Below are positions 51,472-60,896 of a stretch of DNA of 64,000 bases, one piece after another; within the stretch, counting starts at the first letter, position 1; each line of letters opens with the position of its first letter. A program made the translations under genes and the position numbers. The notes under the pieces are model-generated. The model did no database searches. It was given only the letters and a program-made list of their open reading frames with translations, and was not told the DNA's origin. The stretch lies in contig JBAQYF010000031.1 in assembly GCA_049299895.1 (NCBI GenBank), positions 96,991 to 160,990 of the forward strand, in the 5' to 3' direction. The DNA is from CAIYYO01 sp049299895 (GTDB lineage Archaea > Altiarchaeota > Altiarchaeia > IMC4 > QMZM01).

Positions 51472-53031
51472 ATGAAATTTGATACTAAAGACATCAAGAG
51501 CAGGGCAAAAGAGGACTTCGAGAAGACCTGGCTGGACACTGCGAAACTCCTGCCCGAGAAGAGCACAAAAGATTATTCCGGAGGAATCGGAAAAATCCAT
51601 CCACTGCATTCACTGATACAGGATGTTCGAAAGATGTTTATTTCAGTCGGATTTTCCGAGATAGAAAACCCAGTCTACGTCCCGGAAGAAGAGGTCTACT
51701 GGCAGTATGGCCCCGAGGCGCCGGTCATACTGGACAGGTGCTACTATCTTGCAGGCCTCCCCCGCCCGGACATAGGCCTGGGGAAAACCGAGACTGAAAA
51801 GATCCACGCGATAAACCAGGAGATAAAGATCGAAAAAGTCAAGGAACTCCTGAGGGGCTACCGCGAGGGACTGATAGAAGGCGACAACCTATTGGAAGAT
51901 ATGGTAAACGATCTAGGCATTTCCACGGCGGAAGCGGCAAAAATCATAGACATATTCCCGGCCTTCAGAGAACTAAAAGCCGTCGCCGAGAAGACGACGC
52001 TCAGATCCCATATGACCGCTGCATGGTTTCCAACGCTTAAAGCACTCGCGGAAAAAGAGGAAATGCCTCTGCGCCTGTTCTCTATAGGCCTGCGGTTCAG
52101 AAGGGAGCAGAAGATGGATGCCACTCATTTGCGCGCGCATTACGGGGCCTCCTGTGTCATCATGGATCCCGACATAAGTCTTTCTGCAGGAAAGAAAGTT
52201 TCGGAGAAGATGATAGAGCGGCTGGGATTCAAGGACATCAATTACGTCATAAAGAAAGCGACTGCCAATTACTATGCCCCGGGTATGGAGTATGAGATAT
52301 TCTCAGGGAACGTGGAGGTCGCAGACTGCGGCATGTATTCTCCCGTCGCTCTCTCCAATTACGGGATAGAATACCCTGTTTTCAATATCGGATTCGGCCT
52401 GGAGCGCATACTCATGATCAAAAAGAGACAGACGGACGTACGCGAACTCATGTACCCGCAGTTCTACAAGGTATTATCTTTCACCGACAAGGAACTCATA
52501 GAACAGATAGCAATCGAGCGCAAACCCCGGACTGAAGAAGGGAAAGAACTTGCAGTCAATATAACCGAGGTCGCCCGCAAAAACGCCAACGCCGGCTCCC
52601 CATGCAAATACGCAGCATATGAAGGAAAATTCATGGGAAAAGACATCATAGTCCATGTCATGGAAAAAGAGGACGGAACAAAGCTCCTGGGCCCTGCGGC
52701 ACTGAATAACATATACGCATACCAGGGCGGAATATACGGCCTGCCCAAAGATATGAGCGCCCTGAAAAAGGATCTCCCGGATGTCTTGGAAAAAGGAGCT
52801 ATCGCATCCTTCGGTTTCCTCGACGCGCTCTCCAACCGCTTCGCATCCGACATAGAAGACTCAATAAATAGGGGCCAGACCTCGGGGATATTCGCCTCCA
52901 AGATGGCCAAGACCCCGGGAGAGATAAACATATCAGTGTCAGATGCCGCCAGAAGATTCATAGGCGGCAAGAACCAGCCGATCGCCCTGAAAGGGCCTGT
53001 TTTTATGTCCGTCGAGTTCATGCTTAAATAA
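51472..53031 (+). CDS. sepS: O-phosphoseryl-tRNA synthetase (SepRS)
   Basis: A 519-residue class IIc synthetase. It starts MKFDTKDIKSRAKEDFEKTW, has the LRSHMTAAWFPTL and RLFSIGLRFRREQ motif 2, followed by HYGASCVIMD where phenylalanyl-tRNA synthetase would have a FHQ-x-EG sequence; FNIGFGLERILMI is motif 3. The C-terminal NAGSPCKYAAYEGKFMGKDI and GPAALNNIYAYQGGIYG blocks are SepRS-specific in my recognition. SepRS attaches O-phosphoserine to tRNA-Cys; SepCysS then converts it to cysteine. SepCysS is not in the window, but a tRNA-Cys is at 63646. Slightly shorter than the usual ~535 residues. Confidence 0.9.
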   Translation: MKFDTKDIKSRAKEDFEKTWLDTAKLLPEKSTKDYSGGIGKIHPLHSLIQDVRKMFISVGFSEIENPVYVPEEEVYWQYGPEAPVILDRCYYLAGLPRPDIGLGKTETEKIHAINQEIKIEKVKELLRGYREGLIEGDNLLEDMVNDLGISTAEAAKIIDIFPAFRELKAVAEKTTLRSHMTAAWFPTLKALAEKEEMPLRLFSIGLRFRREQKMDATHLRAHYGASCVIMDPDISLSAGKKVSEKMIERLGFKDINYVIKKATANYYAPGMEYEIFSGNVEVADCGMYSPVALSNYGIEYPVFNIGFGLERILMIKKRQTDVRELMYPQFYKVLSFTDKELIEQIAIERKPRTEEGKELAVNITEVARKNANAGSPCKYAAYEGKFMGKDIIVHVMEKEDGTKLLGPAALNNIYAYQGGIYGLPKDMSALKKDLPDVLEKGAIASFGFLDALSNRFASDIEDSINRGQTSGIFASKMAKTPGEINISVSDAARRFIGGKNQPIALKGPVFMSVEFMLK

Positions 53032-53103
53032 GGACAATATTTAAATACTGGAGCCCTAATATTAAACAGTATTCTACATATTAGGTAATCTTATATAATA
53101 AAG

Positions 53104-56100
53104 ATGAAAACAGTCCTCCAAGTATCCCTTAACTCCCTCGACCTGCAGGAAGCGCTCAGCATAGCGGAAAAAGCCGCAAACGAGGGGATCACCTGGATAG
53201 AGGTTGGAAGCAGCCTGATAAAAGCAGCAGGCCTCGCCGCCGTAACCGAACTACGCAAAAGATACCCCAACGCCAGGATAACTGCGGACATGAAGATAAT
53301 CCATTCCCCGGAAGAAGTCTCCGCCGTCGCAGACGCAGGCGCAGACATAATGATGTTCTTTTCCGGAACAGACGAAGGATTGGTCCGCGAATGCGTAAAA
53401 GCCGCCAAGGCCGCCGATATCGAGCTGATGGCAGACATCTACACAAGCGTTTTTCCAACCGGAGACGCAAAGAGATTCGAGGACCTCGGAGTAAACTACT
53501 TGTTCACAAGGTCCCAAGACCTGAAAAACGTAGCTTCTTCCGTACGGATACCCGTAGCCGTGCCTATTGGAAGAGACCCTGAAGCCGCCAAAAAGGCCGT
53601 CGAAAACGGAGCAAAAATACTCAACATAAGCGACTTTCCGAAAAGGGAGAGAATAAACAACTTTTTGGATAGAGTCCCCGGGCTACATGAGGGGGAAGAT
53701 ACAAAGCCGGAACCCACATACCCAAAAACCGCACCCGCAAATAAACAGATCCCTTATACAACAGCCCCAACGCCCGCTAAAGCCGCATCATCCGAATCAC
53801 TTGGTTCTGCCCCGGTCCTGTCCGAATTCGAAAGACTCAACCAGCTATTCCTGAACCTCGAAGAAAAACGCAAGATAGAGGAAAACAAGAGGATACTCCT
53901 GGAAAGGAATATCGAGAACAAAGAAAAAGAGCACCGAGAGATACTGGAAAACGAAAGGAAACGAGTGGATGAGGAGATAGCAAAGATAGAATCGGAAAAA
54001 GAGGACATACGCAGATACCGGGAAAAACTGGAAAAAGATTCCGCTGAAACAGAACAGCAAAGAAAACGCATAGTAGAAGAATGGGGAAGGATAAAGCAGG
54101 CCGAGATATCGTTCGAAGACACCCAGAAGCGCAAGCTGGAAGAATACAACGCCAAAAAAGAAGAGATCTGGAAGAAATGGGAAGAAGACCAGAAAAAGAG
54201 ATGGATGAACGCATCCGCGGAAATAGATGAAGAAAAGAAGAAGACAGAAGCCCGATGGGCTGACCTGGAGGACCTCGGGAAGAGAATAGACGCAGAAAAA
54301 AAGAAACTAGAAGAACAAAATGCGTCAATCAGCCAGGACAAGTCCGAAACAGAAAAGAGATTCCAGGAAGTGGCGAATCTGCGCAAACTACATGAAAGCA
54401 ACCTTGCACTGCTGGAGGAGGACAGAAGGCAGATAGAGGAGCAGAAAAAATACATCGAAGAACAGAAAAAATACGTAGACGAACAGAAAGCCTCTTTCGA
54501 CAGCAAATGGAACGAATACAAGGCGGGGCTGGAAGCAAACCTTGAAGAACAGAAAAAAACGCTGGAAGCTCAAAAACTCATCCTGTCAGAGGAAAAACTG
54601 CAGGTAAAATCAGAAAAACAGGACATAGAAAAACTAAAGCTGGACGTTTCCGAAGAGCTGGAAAAAGCAAGAAAGAAAAGAGAGGAAGCAGAAGAACTGC
54701 AAAGACAGGCTGCCGAAGAACGAAACAGGATAGAAGAAAGGATAACGGAAGAGCAAAAGAAGCTGGAAGAAAAACTGTCCGCAGAGCAGAAAAAAATAGA
54801 AGACCGCCAAATAGAGATAGAAGCAAGAGAAGAAGAAGCCTACAAGGCCGCGGAGATAATCGAAAAAGCCAAGAGCATAACCCAGGAAATGCTCATGGTA
54901 GAAGAAGAGGCAAGGAAGGCGGAACAGAAATGGAAGGAAGTGTCCCAGGCGGAAAAAAGGATCCGGGAAACGGAAAGAAAGATAGACGAGCAACAGAGAA
55001 ACAGAAAACAAGAACTACAGGAACTGGAGAAGGAACGCTGGATGCTCCATGACGAACTCAAAAAGATAGAGAACAACTGGACCACGCTCGCCGAGATAGA
55101 GAAAAAACAGGAAGAAGAAAAGAGGATACTCGACCAAGAGCGCGCGGAAAACGCGGAACACAGAAAGTGCATAGAGGAAGAATTCAAAAAGATCGAAGGG
55201 CAGGAAAAAGAGCGTAAGGACTCCGAAGGCGTATTCGAGCAAGCGCAGCAGGGGAAGCTGAAGGAATACCAAAAGAAAAACGAAGAAGCCTGGAACGCCT
55301 GGGAAGGAGACCAAAAGAAGATATGGAGAGAAGAATTCGAAAAGATCGAAAACGAACGCAAAAAGCTCGAATTAGAAAAAGCCGAACTCAAAACAAAGGT
55401 TGCACAGATACAACTTGAATCCTGGAAAACCGCGGAAGAGTCGCAAAAGATAGAGAAAAAACTTTCCCTGGCAGAAGAAAAAGAGAAGATAACAGAAGAC
55501 AACCTAAGGAGAATCACTGAAAAAGAGTACAGCCAAAGGGAGCTGATAGAAGAGATAGAAAAAGAGCGCTGGAGAATACACGACGAACTGCAGAAGGTCG
55601 AGAAAAGCTGGGCTTCCATCAAGGAGATAGAGAAAAAATACGAAAAAGACAAGGAGTCCATCGTAAAAGACCGCCTGTTCATCGAAGAACAGAAAAAGAA
55701 ACTCGAGGCAGACGAACGGAACCTGGAAGAGGAATACGCCAAACTCAAATCGGAGTTGGAATCGTTCGAGAACCAAAAGAGAAACCACCTCGAAAGCCTG
55801 CGGGAGAGAGAAGAAGAACTGTCCGGGATACACGGAAAGACTGATGAAGGGGCCTTGCGGCGCAGGGAAGAGATTGAGTGCATAGAGAAGGAGCGCTGGA
55901 AAATAGACGCAGAAACGCGCAGCATAGAAGCCAAATGGGCGCAGGTAAAGGAATCAGAGAAAAAGCTTGAAACAGACAGGAACAGCATAGCGCAGGAAAG
56001 AGAATACCTCGACGAGATAAAGAAGAAGATAGAGGATGAAGCAATCAAACTCGAAGAACGCATGACGGAAGCAGCCAGGACCGAGGAGCAATACGCAAAG

Positions 56101-58527
56101 CAGCAGGCGGCACTCGAGGACATACAGACAAAAGAGCAGGACATCAGGGAACACGAAAAGAGAAGGGAGAACGAAGCCGCCAAAAGAAAGGAGGAAATGG
56201 CGGAAATAGACAAAGAACGCTGGAAACTCGCAGACGAGATAAAAAGATTAGAGGCCGCACGAAGCCAGATATCCGAAGCGGAAAAGAACCTCGAAGAAGA
56301 GAGGGCAGGAATAGAAAAAGAGAAAGAAGCGCTAAAAGAGGAAAAAAGCAAAAAGAATCACGTCCCAGGATACGTCCCGGACGAAAAAGCACTCTCGCCG
56401 GCAGAAGACATTGAAGACCTCGAAAGAAGAGAGAAGGAACTCGCAGCCAGGGAAAAACGGATAGAGGACCAGCAAAAAGCGAGAAAAGACGAGATAAGAT
56501 CGATAGAGATGGAGCGCTGGAAGCTCACCGACGAAGCAAAGAGGATAGAAGCGCACAAAAAAGAGATAGCGCTCGCAGAGCAGAGATTCGCAGAAGAAAA
56601 AGACAGGATAGAAAAAGACAGGATAACACTCGCCGAAGAGAAGAAAAAAGTCTCCGAGCAAAGCTTTCTCCTGGAGAAAAAGCTGGCGGAAATAAAGAAC
56701 GCAGAAGAGGAGATCAACAGGAAAAGGACGGAACAGTTAGACGAACTGGAAAGGAAAAAGGAAGAACTGTCGGCCCTGCACGAAAAGACCCTGGAGGAAA
56801 GGGCGAAAAGAAGGGAAGAATCCGAGTCCATAGAACAAGAGCGCTGGAAACTGGAAAGCGAGCAAAAGAAGGTAGAGCTCCTGAAGGAGAGGATAGAGGA
56901 AGAACAGAACAAAGCGGCAGAAGAAAGGAAAGCTGCGGAAAAAGAAAGAACGGAACTGCAATCCCAGAAGAAAAAACTGGAAGAGGAAGGAAGAGCCCTC
57001 GAAAGGAAGATAGCAGACATCAGGCAGGCAGAAGAAGAACTCAACAAGAAAAGAGACACCCAGGCGGAAGAACTGCAAAAGAAAGAAAAAGAGATAAAAG
57101 AACTACAGGAAAAGGCCTCAAAAGAAAGAAGCGCAACAACGGGCGAGGCAGAGAACATAGAAAAAGAGCGCAACAAGCTCATCGAGGAACAGAAAAAGCT
57201 GGAAGCGCAGAAAAAAGAAGTAGAAGACGCACAGAGGCGCTTCTCCGAAGAAAAGAAGGCGCTTGAAAACGAATGGGTGGAAGTGCGAGCCCAGAGGAAA
57301 AAACTGGAAGAGGAAACAAAGGCCCTGGAGAAAAAGATCCTCGAGATGAAGCAGGCAGAAAATGAGATCATCCTGCGAAACAGCTCCCGGATGGAGGAAC
57401 TGCGCAGAAAAGAAGGGGAATTAAAAGAACTGCACGACAAGGTCTCGGAAGAAAAGAGCGGAAGAATAGGCGAGGCGAAAAACATAGAGAAAGAACGCAG
57501 CAAACTCGCGGACGAACAGAAAAAAATAGATGCGCAGAAAGCCCAGATAGCCGAAGCCCAGAGACGCACCTCCGAAGAAAGGGCCGCCCTGGAAAAAGAG
57601 AAGGCAGAGCTCCAGTATGACAGGAAAAAGACAGAAGATGAAGCGGTCGCTCTTGAGAAAAAGATATCGGAATTAAAACTCGCGCAACAGGAACCGGGCA
57701 AAAAAGAAGAAACGCAAAACATAGAGAAAGAGCGCAGGAAACTCGCGGACGAACAGAAGAAACTGGAAGAGCAACGAGCGCAGATAAAAGCGGAAGAAAA
57801 CAGGCTTGCAGACGAGAGAAAGGCCGTAGAAAAAGAAAGAAAAGACCTCAAAGAGCAGAAGAGCCAGGCAAAAGAACCCGCTAAAAAAGGCTCTGACAAG
57901 GCGGCAAGCGACATAGACAAAAGAAGGCAGGAACTCACACTCCTCGAAAAGAGAATAGAAGAGCAGCAGACGGCCAGAAGAAAGGAGATGGAGGCCATAG
58001 AAAAAGAAGGCTGGAAACTCATAGACGATCAAAAGAGGCTGGAACTGCGCGAGAAACAGGTAAGGGAAGCAGAGAAAAGATTCCTACAGGAAAAGGAGCT
58101 GATGGAGAAATCCAAGGAGAACCTAGCCCAGCAGAAGAAAAGGATAGACGAAGAAAAGGCCCACCTGGAGAGAAGAACGGCAGAACTCAAAAAGCTGGAG
58201 CAGGAAATAGCCCAGAAAGAAAAACTGGAAAACTACAGGGGCATAAGAGAAAAAGAACTCGAATCATCCGGCCTGAAGACCTCCGCGGAACAGGCAGACC
58301 CCGAAAGATACCGCAAGGAGAGGCGCATCATGGAAATAGAGCGCTGGAGACTCATGGACGAACAGAAGAAGCTGGAGAACAAGTTGGCCGATCTGAAAGA
58401 AGAGGAAAAGAAGCGCGCAGAAGATACCGGAAAGCCAAAGGACAAGAAACAGGACGCATTCAAAAAGACAAGCCCCGCCGACGACCTGAAGATACTGGAA
58501 GAAGAGCACACAAAGAAGAAAAAATGA
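53104..58527 (+). CDS. Giant protein: degenerate HPS-like barrel fused to a long repeat-rich coiled coil
   Basis: A 1807-residue protein without signal peptide or membrane helix, so cytoplasmic. Residues 1-190 align without gaps over the first ~140 residues to the HPS domain encoded at 14084, but key residues are lost: Asp10 to Asn10, the third triad Asp to His67 (DMKIIH), His135 to Arg135, and the phosphate loops. Glu33, Asp62 and Lys64 remain. A Pro/Thr/Ala linker (190-245) leads to some 1550 residues of Glu/Lys/Arg-rich coiled coil. Eleven copies of an IEKERWKL.DEQKK-like motif occur from residue 641, many about 109 residues apart. There is no Walker motif, so it is not an SMC/Rad50 ATPase. 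A cytoskeletal or scaffold filament is the best guess. Confidence 0.85.
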   Translation: MKTVLQVSLNSLDLQEALSIAEKAANEGITWIEVGSSLIKAAGLAAVTELRKRYPNARITADMKIIHSPEEVSAVADAGADIMMFFSGTDEGLVRECVKAAKAADIELMADIYTSVFPTGDAKRFEDLGVNYLFTRSQDLKNVASSVRIPVAVPIGRDPEAAKKAVENGAKILNISDFPKRERINNFLDRVPGLHEGEDTKPEPTYPKTAPANKQIPYTTAPTPAKAASSESLGSAPVLSEFERLNQLFLNLEEKRKIEENKRILLERNIENKEKEHREILENERKRVDEEIAKIESEKEDIRRYREKLEKDSAETEQQRKRIVEEWGRIKQAEISFEDTQKRKLEEYNAKKEEIWKKWEEDQKKRWMNASAEIDEEKKKTEARWADLEDLGKRIDAEKKKLEEQNASISQDKSETEKRFQEVANLRKLHESNLALLEEDRRQIEEQKKYIEEQKKYVDEQKASFDSKWNEYKAGLEANLEEQKKTLEAQKLILSEEKLQVKSEKQDIEKLKLDVSEELEKARKKREEAEELQRQAAEERNRIEERITEEQKKLEEKLSAEQKKIEDRQIEIEAREEEAYKAAEIIEKAKSITQEMLMVEEEARKAEQKWKEVSQAEKRIRETERKIDEQQRNRKQELQELEKERWMLHDELKKIENNWTTLAEIEKKQEEEKRILDQERAENAEHRKCIEEEFKKIEGQEKERKDSEGVFEQAQQGKLKEYQKKNEEAWNAWEGDQKKIWREEFEKIENERKKLELEKAELKTKVAQIQLESWKTAEESQKIEKKLSLAEEKEKITEDNLRRITEKEYSQRELIEEIEKERWRIHDELQKVEKSWASIKEIEKKYEKDKESIVKDRLFIEEQKKKLEADERNLEEEYAKLKSELESFENQKRNHLESLREREEELSGIHGKTDEGALRRREEIECIEKERWKIDAETRSIEAKWAQVKESEKKLETDRNSIAQEREYLDEIKKKIEDEAIKLEERMTEAARTEEQYAKQQAALEDIQTKEQDIREHEKRRENEAAKRKEEMAEIDKERWKLADEIKRLEAARSQISEAEKNLEEERAGIEKEKEALKEEKSKKNHVPGYVPDEKALSPAEDIEDLERREKELAAREKRIEDQQKARKDEIRSIEMERWKLTDEAKRIEAHKKEIALAEQRFAEEKDRIEKDRITLAEEKKKVSEQSFLLEKKLAEIKNAEEEINRKRTEQLDELERKKEELSALHEKTLEERAKRREESESIEQERWKLESEQKKVELLKERIEEEQNKAAEERKAAEKERTELQSQKKKLEEEGRALERKIADIRQAEEELNKKRDTQAEELQKKEKEIKELQEKASKERSATTGEAENIEKERNKLIEEQKKLEAQKKEVEDAQRRFSEEKKALENEWVEVRAQRKKLEEETKALEKKILEMKQAENEIILRNSSRMEELRRKEGELKELHDKVSEEKSGRIGEAKNIEKERSKLADEQKKIDAQKAQIAEAQRRTSEERAALEKEKAELQYDRKKTEDEAVALEKKISELKLAQQEPGKKEETQNIEKERRKLADEQKKLEEQRAQIKAEENRLADERKAVEKERKDLKEQKSQAKEPAKKGSDKAASDIDKRRQELTLLEKRIEEQQTARRKEMEAIEKEGWKLIDDQKRLELREKQVREAEKRFLQEKELMEKSKENLAQQKKRIDEEKAHLERRTAELKKLEQEIAQKEKLENYRGIREKELESSGLKTSAEQADPERYRKERRIMEIERWRLMDEQKKLENKLADLKEEEKKRAEDTGKPKDKKQDAFKKTSPADDLKILEEEHTKKKK
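55024..58359 (+). repeat. Modular coiled-coil repeats, ~109-residue unit
   Basis: The signature (I/L)-E-x-E-(R)-(W)-x-L-x-D-E-x-K-x-(I/L)-E starts at residues 641, 818, 927, 1035, 1134, 1243, 1352, 1461, 1540, 1632 and 1745. Intervals are 177, 109, 108, 99, 109, 109, 109, 79, 92 and 113. Within units, secondary motifs recur at similar places, for example KKLEEE.(R/K)ALE(R/K)KI followed by QAEEE(L/I)NKKR. The exact 109-residue intervals imply unit duplication with later trimming. Confidence 0.85.
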
Positions 58528-58585
58528 GCACATCAGGGCTCATGGTTATTAGCAATAACGCATCATTAGTTAACAGGCCCAAAAA

Positions 58586-60406
58586 ATGTTAACGAACATA
58601 CTCAATATCCTCACAGGGATGCTCCTATTGTTCTTCGTCCCCGGATACGCGCTTATCTACGCCCTGTTCCCGAAGAAGGGCCTGGACATCTACGAACGGA
58701 TCTCAATAGCGATATTATCCAGCATATCCATAAGCATCCTGCCGGTATTCGCGCTAAACTACCTTTTCAAAACGCCGATCAACTATTACACAGTAGTACT
58801 ATCATCCCTGCTCGTGACATGCGCCTGCGCGATAATATATCTTGCACGCACAAGGGAGATACCGGAATTCTTCTTCGAGATGCACGAATACGGCACCCAG
58901 AAGATACTAAGAGTATTATGCGTGCTGCTGATCCTTGCGGCAAGTTTTCTCCTGGTATACTCCATACACCAATACTATCCGTATCCATACCTCCTCGACG
59001 AATGGCAGCACATAGCCCAGGGGATACAGGTCGCAGACACGGGAAACATAACGCTGAATAACCCCTACTACAAAGACGGGAACGTAACGAGCGAACCCGG
59101 CTACTACGAGAAAGGCTTCCACGTGTTCCTCGCGGAATGCTTCATGCTAACAGGACAGGAACCGGCCAGGTTCTATACGATACTCCCCGCACTATTTGCA
59201 GCTATCACCGGGCTCATCGTATTCACATTCACGTACAAGACCACAAAGAACTACGCAACAGGCCTCTTTGCCCTTCTGTTCTACGCGGCCCTGAGAAGCA
59301 ACATAAGCGTTCTCGGCCCCTGGTTCTATGTGCCGCTAAGCATGGGATTCGCATACATATACGCGATACTATACCTGGCAGCAATCGGCCTCGAAAGATA
59401 CAGCATAAGACTGCTGACGCTGTCTTCGATACTGCTCCTGACGCTGGCCCTGATACACCCGTGGTCCGCGGCAATCGTCTATACTGTCGTCATATTATAT
59501 GTGATCATGCGCCGCAGGATCCTCGCAGATAAGAATGTTATCCTCATCGCGGGCGTCCTCGCAATACCTCTTGTTTCTTTCGGCTACGTGATCAATACGA
59601 TGTGGCAGGGCGATTTCTATAAAACAGCAGTTCATTTTGCCGGAAACTATCTCATAAGCGGCCTGGGAATACCTGTAAAAGAAGTCGCAAATCCCATGTA
59701 TTTTGTTTCGTTCTATGGCATAGCTCCGCTGGCACTCGCCCTCTTCGGCGCATACTGCCTATTCAGAAAGAAAGACGGGCCAGAAAGAGTGTTCCTGACC
59801 TGGACTACATTCATCTTTGCAGAAATGGTATTGTTCCAGATAACCGGGAAAACGATCCTTGCACCCTATGAGAGAATAATATACTACGCGTTCCTCTCGC
59901 TCGTGCCCCTGTCCGCGATAGGCCTCTACGGCCTGCTTGAATACCTGTTCCGCAAGACACGGAACAAGGAGATACGATTCACCGCATCCCTGATATGCAT
60001 AGGCGCAGTCGCATACCTCCTGTTCACGCCCTATTACGACAACCGCGCAAACCTGTATAAGATAATAGACGACGACACGTACTACGGGATAAAGGCACTG
60101 GAAAAGACCGGCCGCCACCACGTGATCCTTGCAAGGCCGGAGATATCGTCGGCCATCTATCCCGTGACAAGGAATTACGTCGTGTCGATCAACCCCGCGC
60201 AGCTTGGATGGGACAAGCGCGGCCTGGAAGACAACAGAAGATTCTTCATGACCGACTGCCCGGGAAAACTCCAAGTAATAAAAAAATACGACGTAGACTA
60301 CGTATTCGTAAGAAAAGAGGACGCACAGGACTGCCCGGGCCTGAAGCTGATATATAGGGAAAAAGGCTCCTATATCTATGAGGTAGTCAACAGTGGAAAC
60401 GCTTGA
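58586..60406 (+). CDS. Polytopic GT-C-like membrane glycosyltransferase (DUF1616-like N-terminus)
   Basis: A 606-residue membrane protein. The N-terminus NILTGMLLLFFVPGYALIYALFPKKGLDIYERI matches the FVPGY-x-L-x-x-x-LFP pattern of DUF1616-type proteins and is followed by several helices. After the fourth helix the extracytoplasmic loop has YLLDEWQHIAQGI with Asp138-Glu139, the position of the catalytic acidic residues of GT-C transferases (PMT/ArnT/oligosaccharyltransferase type). About 12 helices and a soluble C-terminal domain follow. It probably moves a sugar from a lipid phosphate donor to a surface acceptor. Donor and acceptor unknown. Confidence 0.75.
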   Translation: MLTNILNILTGMLLLFFVPGYALIYALFPKKGLDIYERISIAILSSISISILPVFALNYLFKTPINYYTVVLSSLLVTCACAIIYLARTREIPEFFFEMHEYGTQKILRVLCVLLILAASFLLVYSIHQYYPYPYLLDEWQHIAQGIQVADTGNITLNNPYYKDGNVTSEPGYYEKGFHVFLAECFMLTGQEPARFYTILPALFAAITGLIVFTFTYKTTKNYATGLFALLFYAALRSNISVLGPWFYVPLSMGFAYIYAILYLAAIGLERYSIRLLTLSSILLLTLALIHPWSAAIVYTVVILYVIMRRRILADKNVILIAGVLAIPLVSFGYVINTMWQGDFYKTAVHFAGNYLISGLGIPVKEVANPMYFVSFYGIAPLALALFGAYCLFRKKDGPERVFLTWTTFIFAEMVLFQITGKTILAPYERIIYYAFLSLVPLSAIGLYGLLEYLFRKTRNKEIRFTASLICIGAVAYLLFTPYYDNRANLYKIIDDDTYYGIKALEKTGRHHVILARPEISSAIYPVTRNYVVSINPAQLGWDKRGLEDNRRFFMTDCPGKLQVIKKYDVDYVFVRKEDAQDCPGLKLIYREKGSYIYEVVNSGNA

Positions 60407-60896
60407 AGCGATAAGGACCCGCAGGAGCATGCGGGAATTTTCAGGCAAGAAAGTTTCCAAAGAGATAATCGAAGAGATCCTCGAAGCAGGCAGATGGGCG
60501 CCGTCCGGCATGAACAACCAGCCTTGGCGCTTCGTCGTCGTATCAGACAAAAAAACAAATGAACTCCTCTCGGAACAGACGCACTACGACGACATATTAA
60601 AGTTTGCACCATGCGCGATAGCAGTCTTCTACGACATGGATTCCGGATACGAACGCACAAAAGACGTCCTGGCGATCGGCGCATGCATACAGAACATGCT
60701 CCTGGCCGCACGTTCACTCGACCTTGCCTCATGCTGGCTGGGAGAAATACTCAAAAACAAAGAAAAGGTTGCCCTGCTGCTTGAGGCACCCGCAAGCTAC
60801 GAACTAATGGCAGTGATAGCACTGGGGGAATCCAACGAAAAGCCGGACAAGGGAGATCGAAAAGAAATGGACGAACTGATCTACAAATGGACCTGA
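60393..60896 (+). CDS. Nitroreductase-family flavoprotein
   Basis: Starts with GTG at 60393, overlapping the previous gene by 14 nt. The 167-residue product has the nitroreductase fold motifs: AIRTRRSMREFSGKKVSKEIIEEIL with the FMN-phosphate-binding R-R-S-x-R, AGRWAPSGMNNQPWRFVVV (flavin isoalloxazine contact), and IGACIQNMLLAARSLDLASCWLG near the C-terminus. It probably binds FMN and reduces a small molecule. The substrate is not predictable. It overlaps mch by 10 nt. Confidence 0.9.
   Translation: METLEAIRTRRSMREFSGKKVSKEIIEEILEAGRWAPSGMNNQPWRFVVVSDKKTNELLSEQTHYDDILKFAPCAIAVFYDMDSGYERTKDVLAIGACIQNMLLAARSLDLASCWLGEILKNKEKVALLLEAPASYELMAVIALGESNEKPDKGDRKEMDELIYKWT

Noticed and set aside
51472..53031. 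Phenylalanyl-tRNA synthetase alpha subunit
   Set aside because: The segment after motif 2 is HYGASCVIMD rather than the FHQ-x-EG of PheS, and the C-terminal GPAALNN block fits SepRS.
54840..58022. Long - strand open frames of 503 and 554 codons opposite the giant coiled coil
   Set aside because: They are the antisense of Glu/Lys/Arg-rich codons and give Ser/Phe-rich low-complexity translations without domains or Shine-Dalgarno sequences.
53104..58527. SMC/Rad50-type ATPase
   Set aside because: There is no Walker A at the N-terminus and no C-motif/Walker B at the C-terminus; the N-terminal domain is a TIM barrel.
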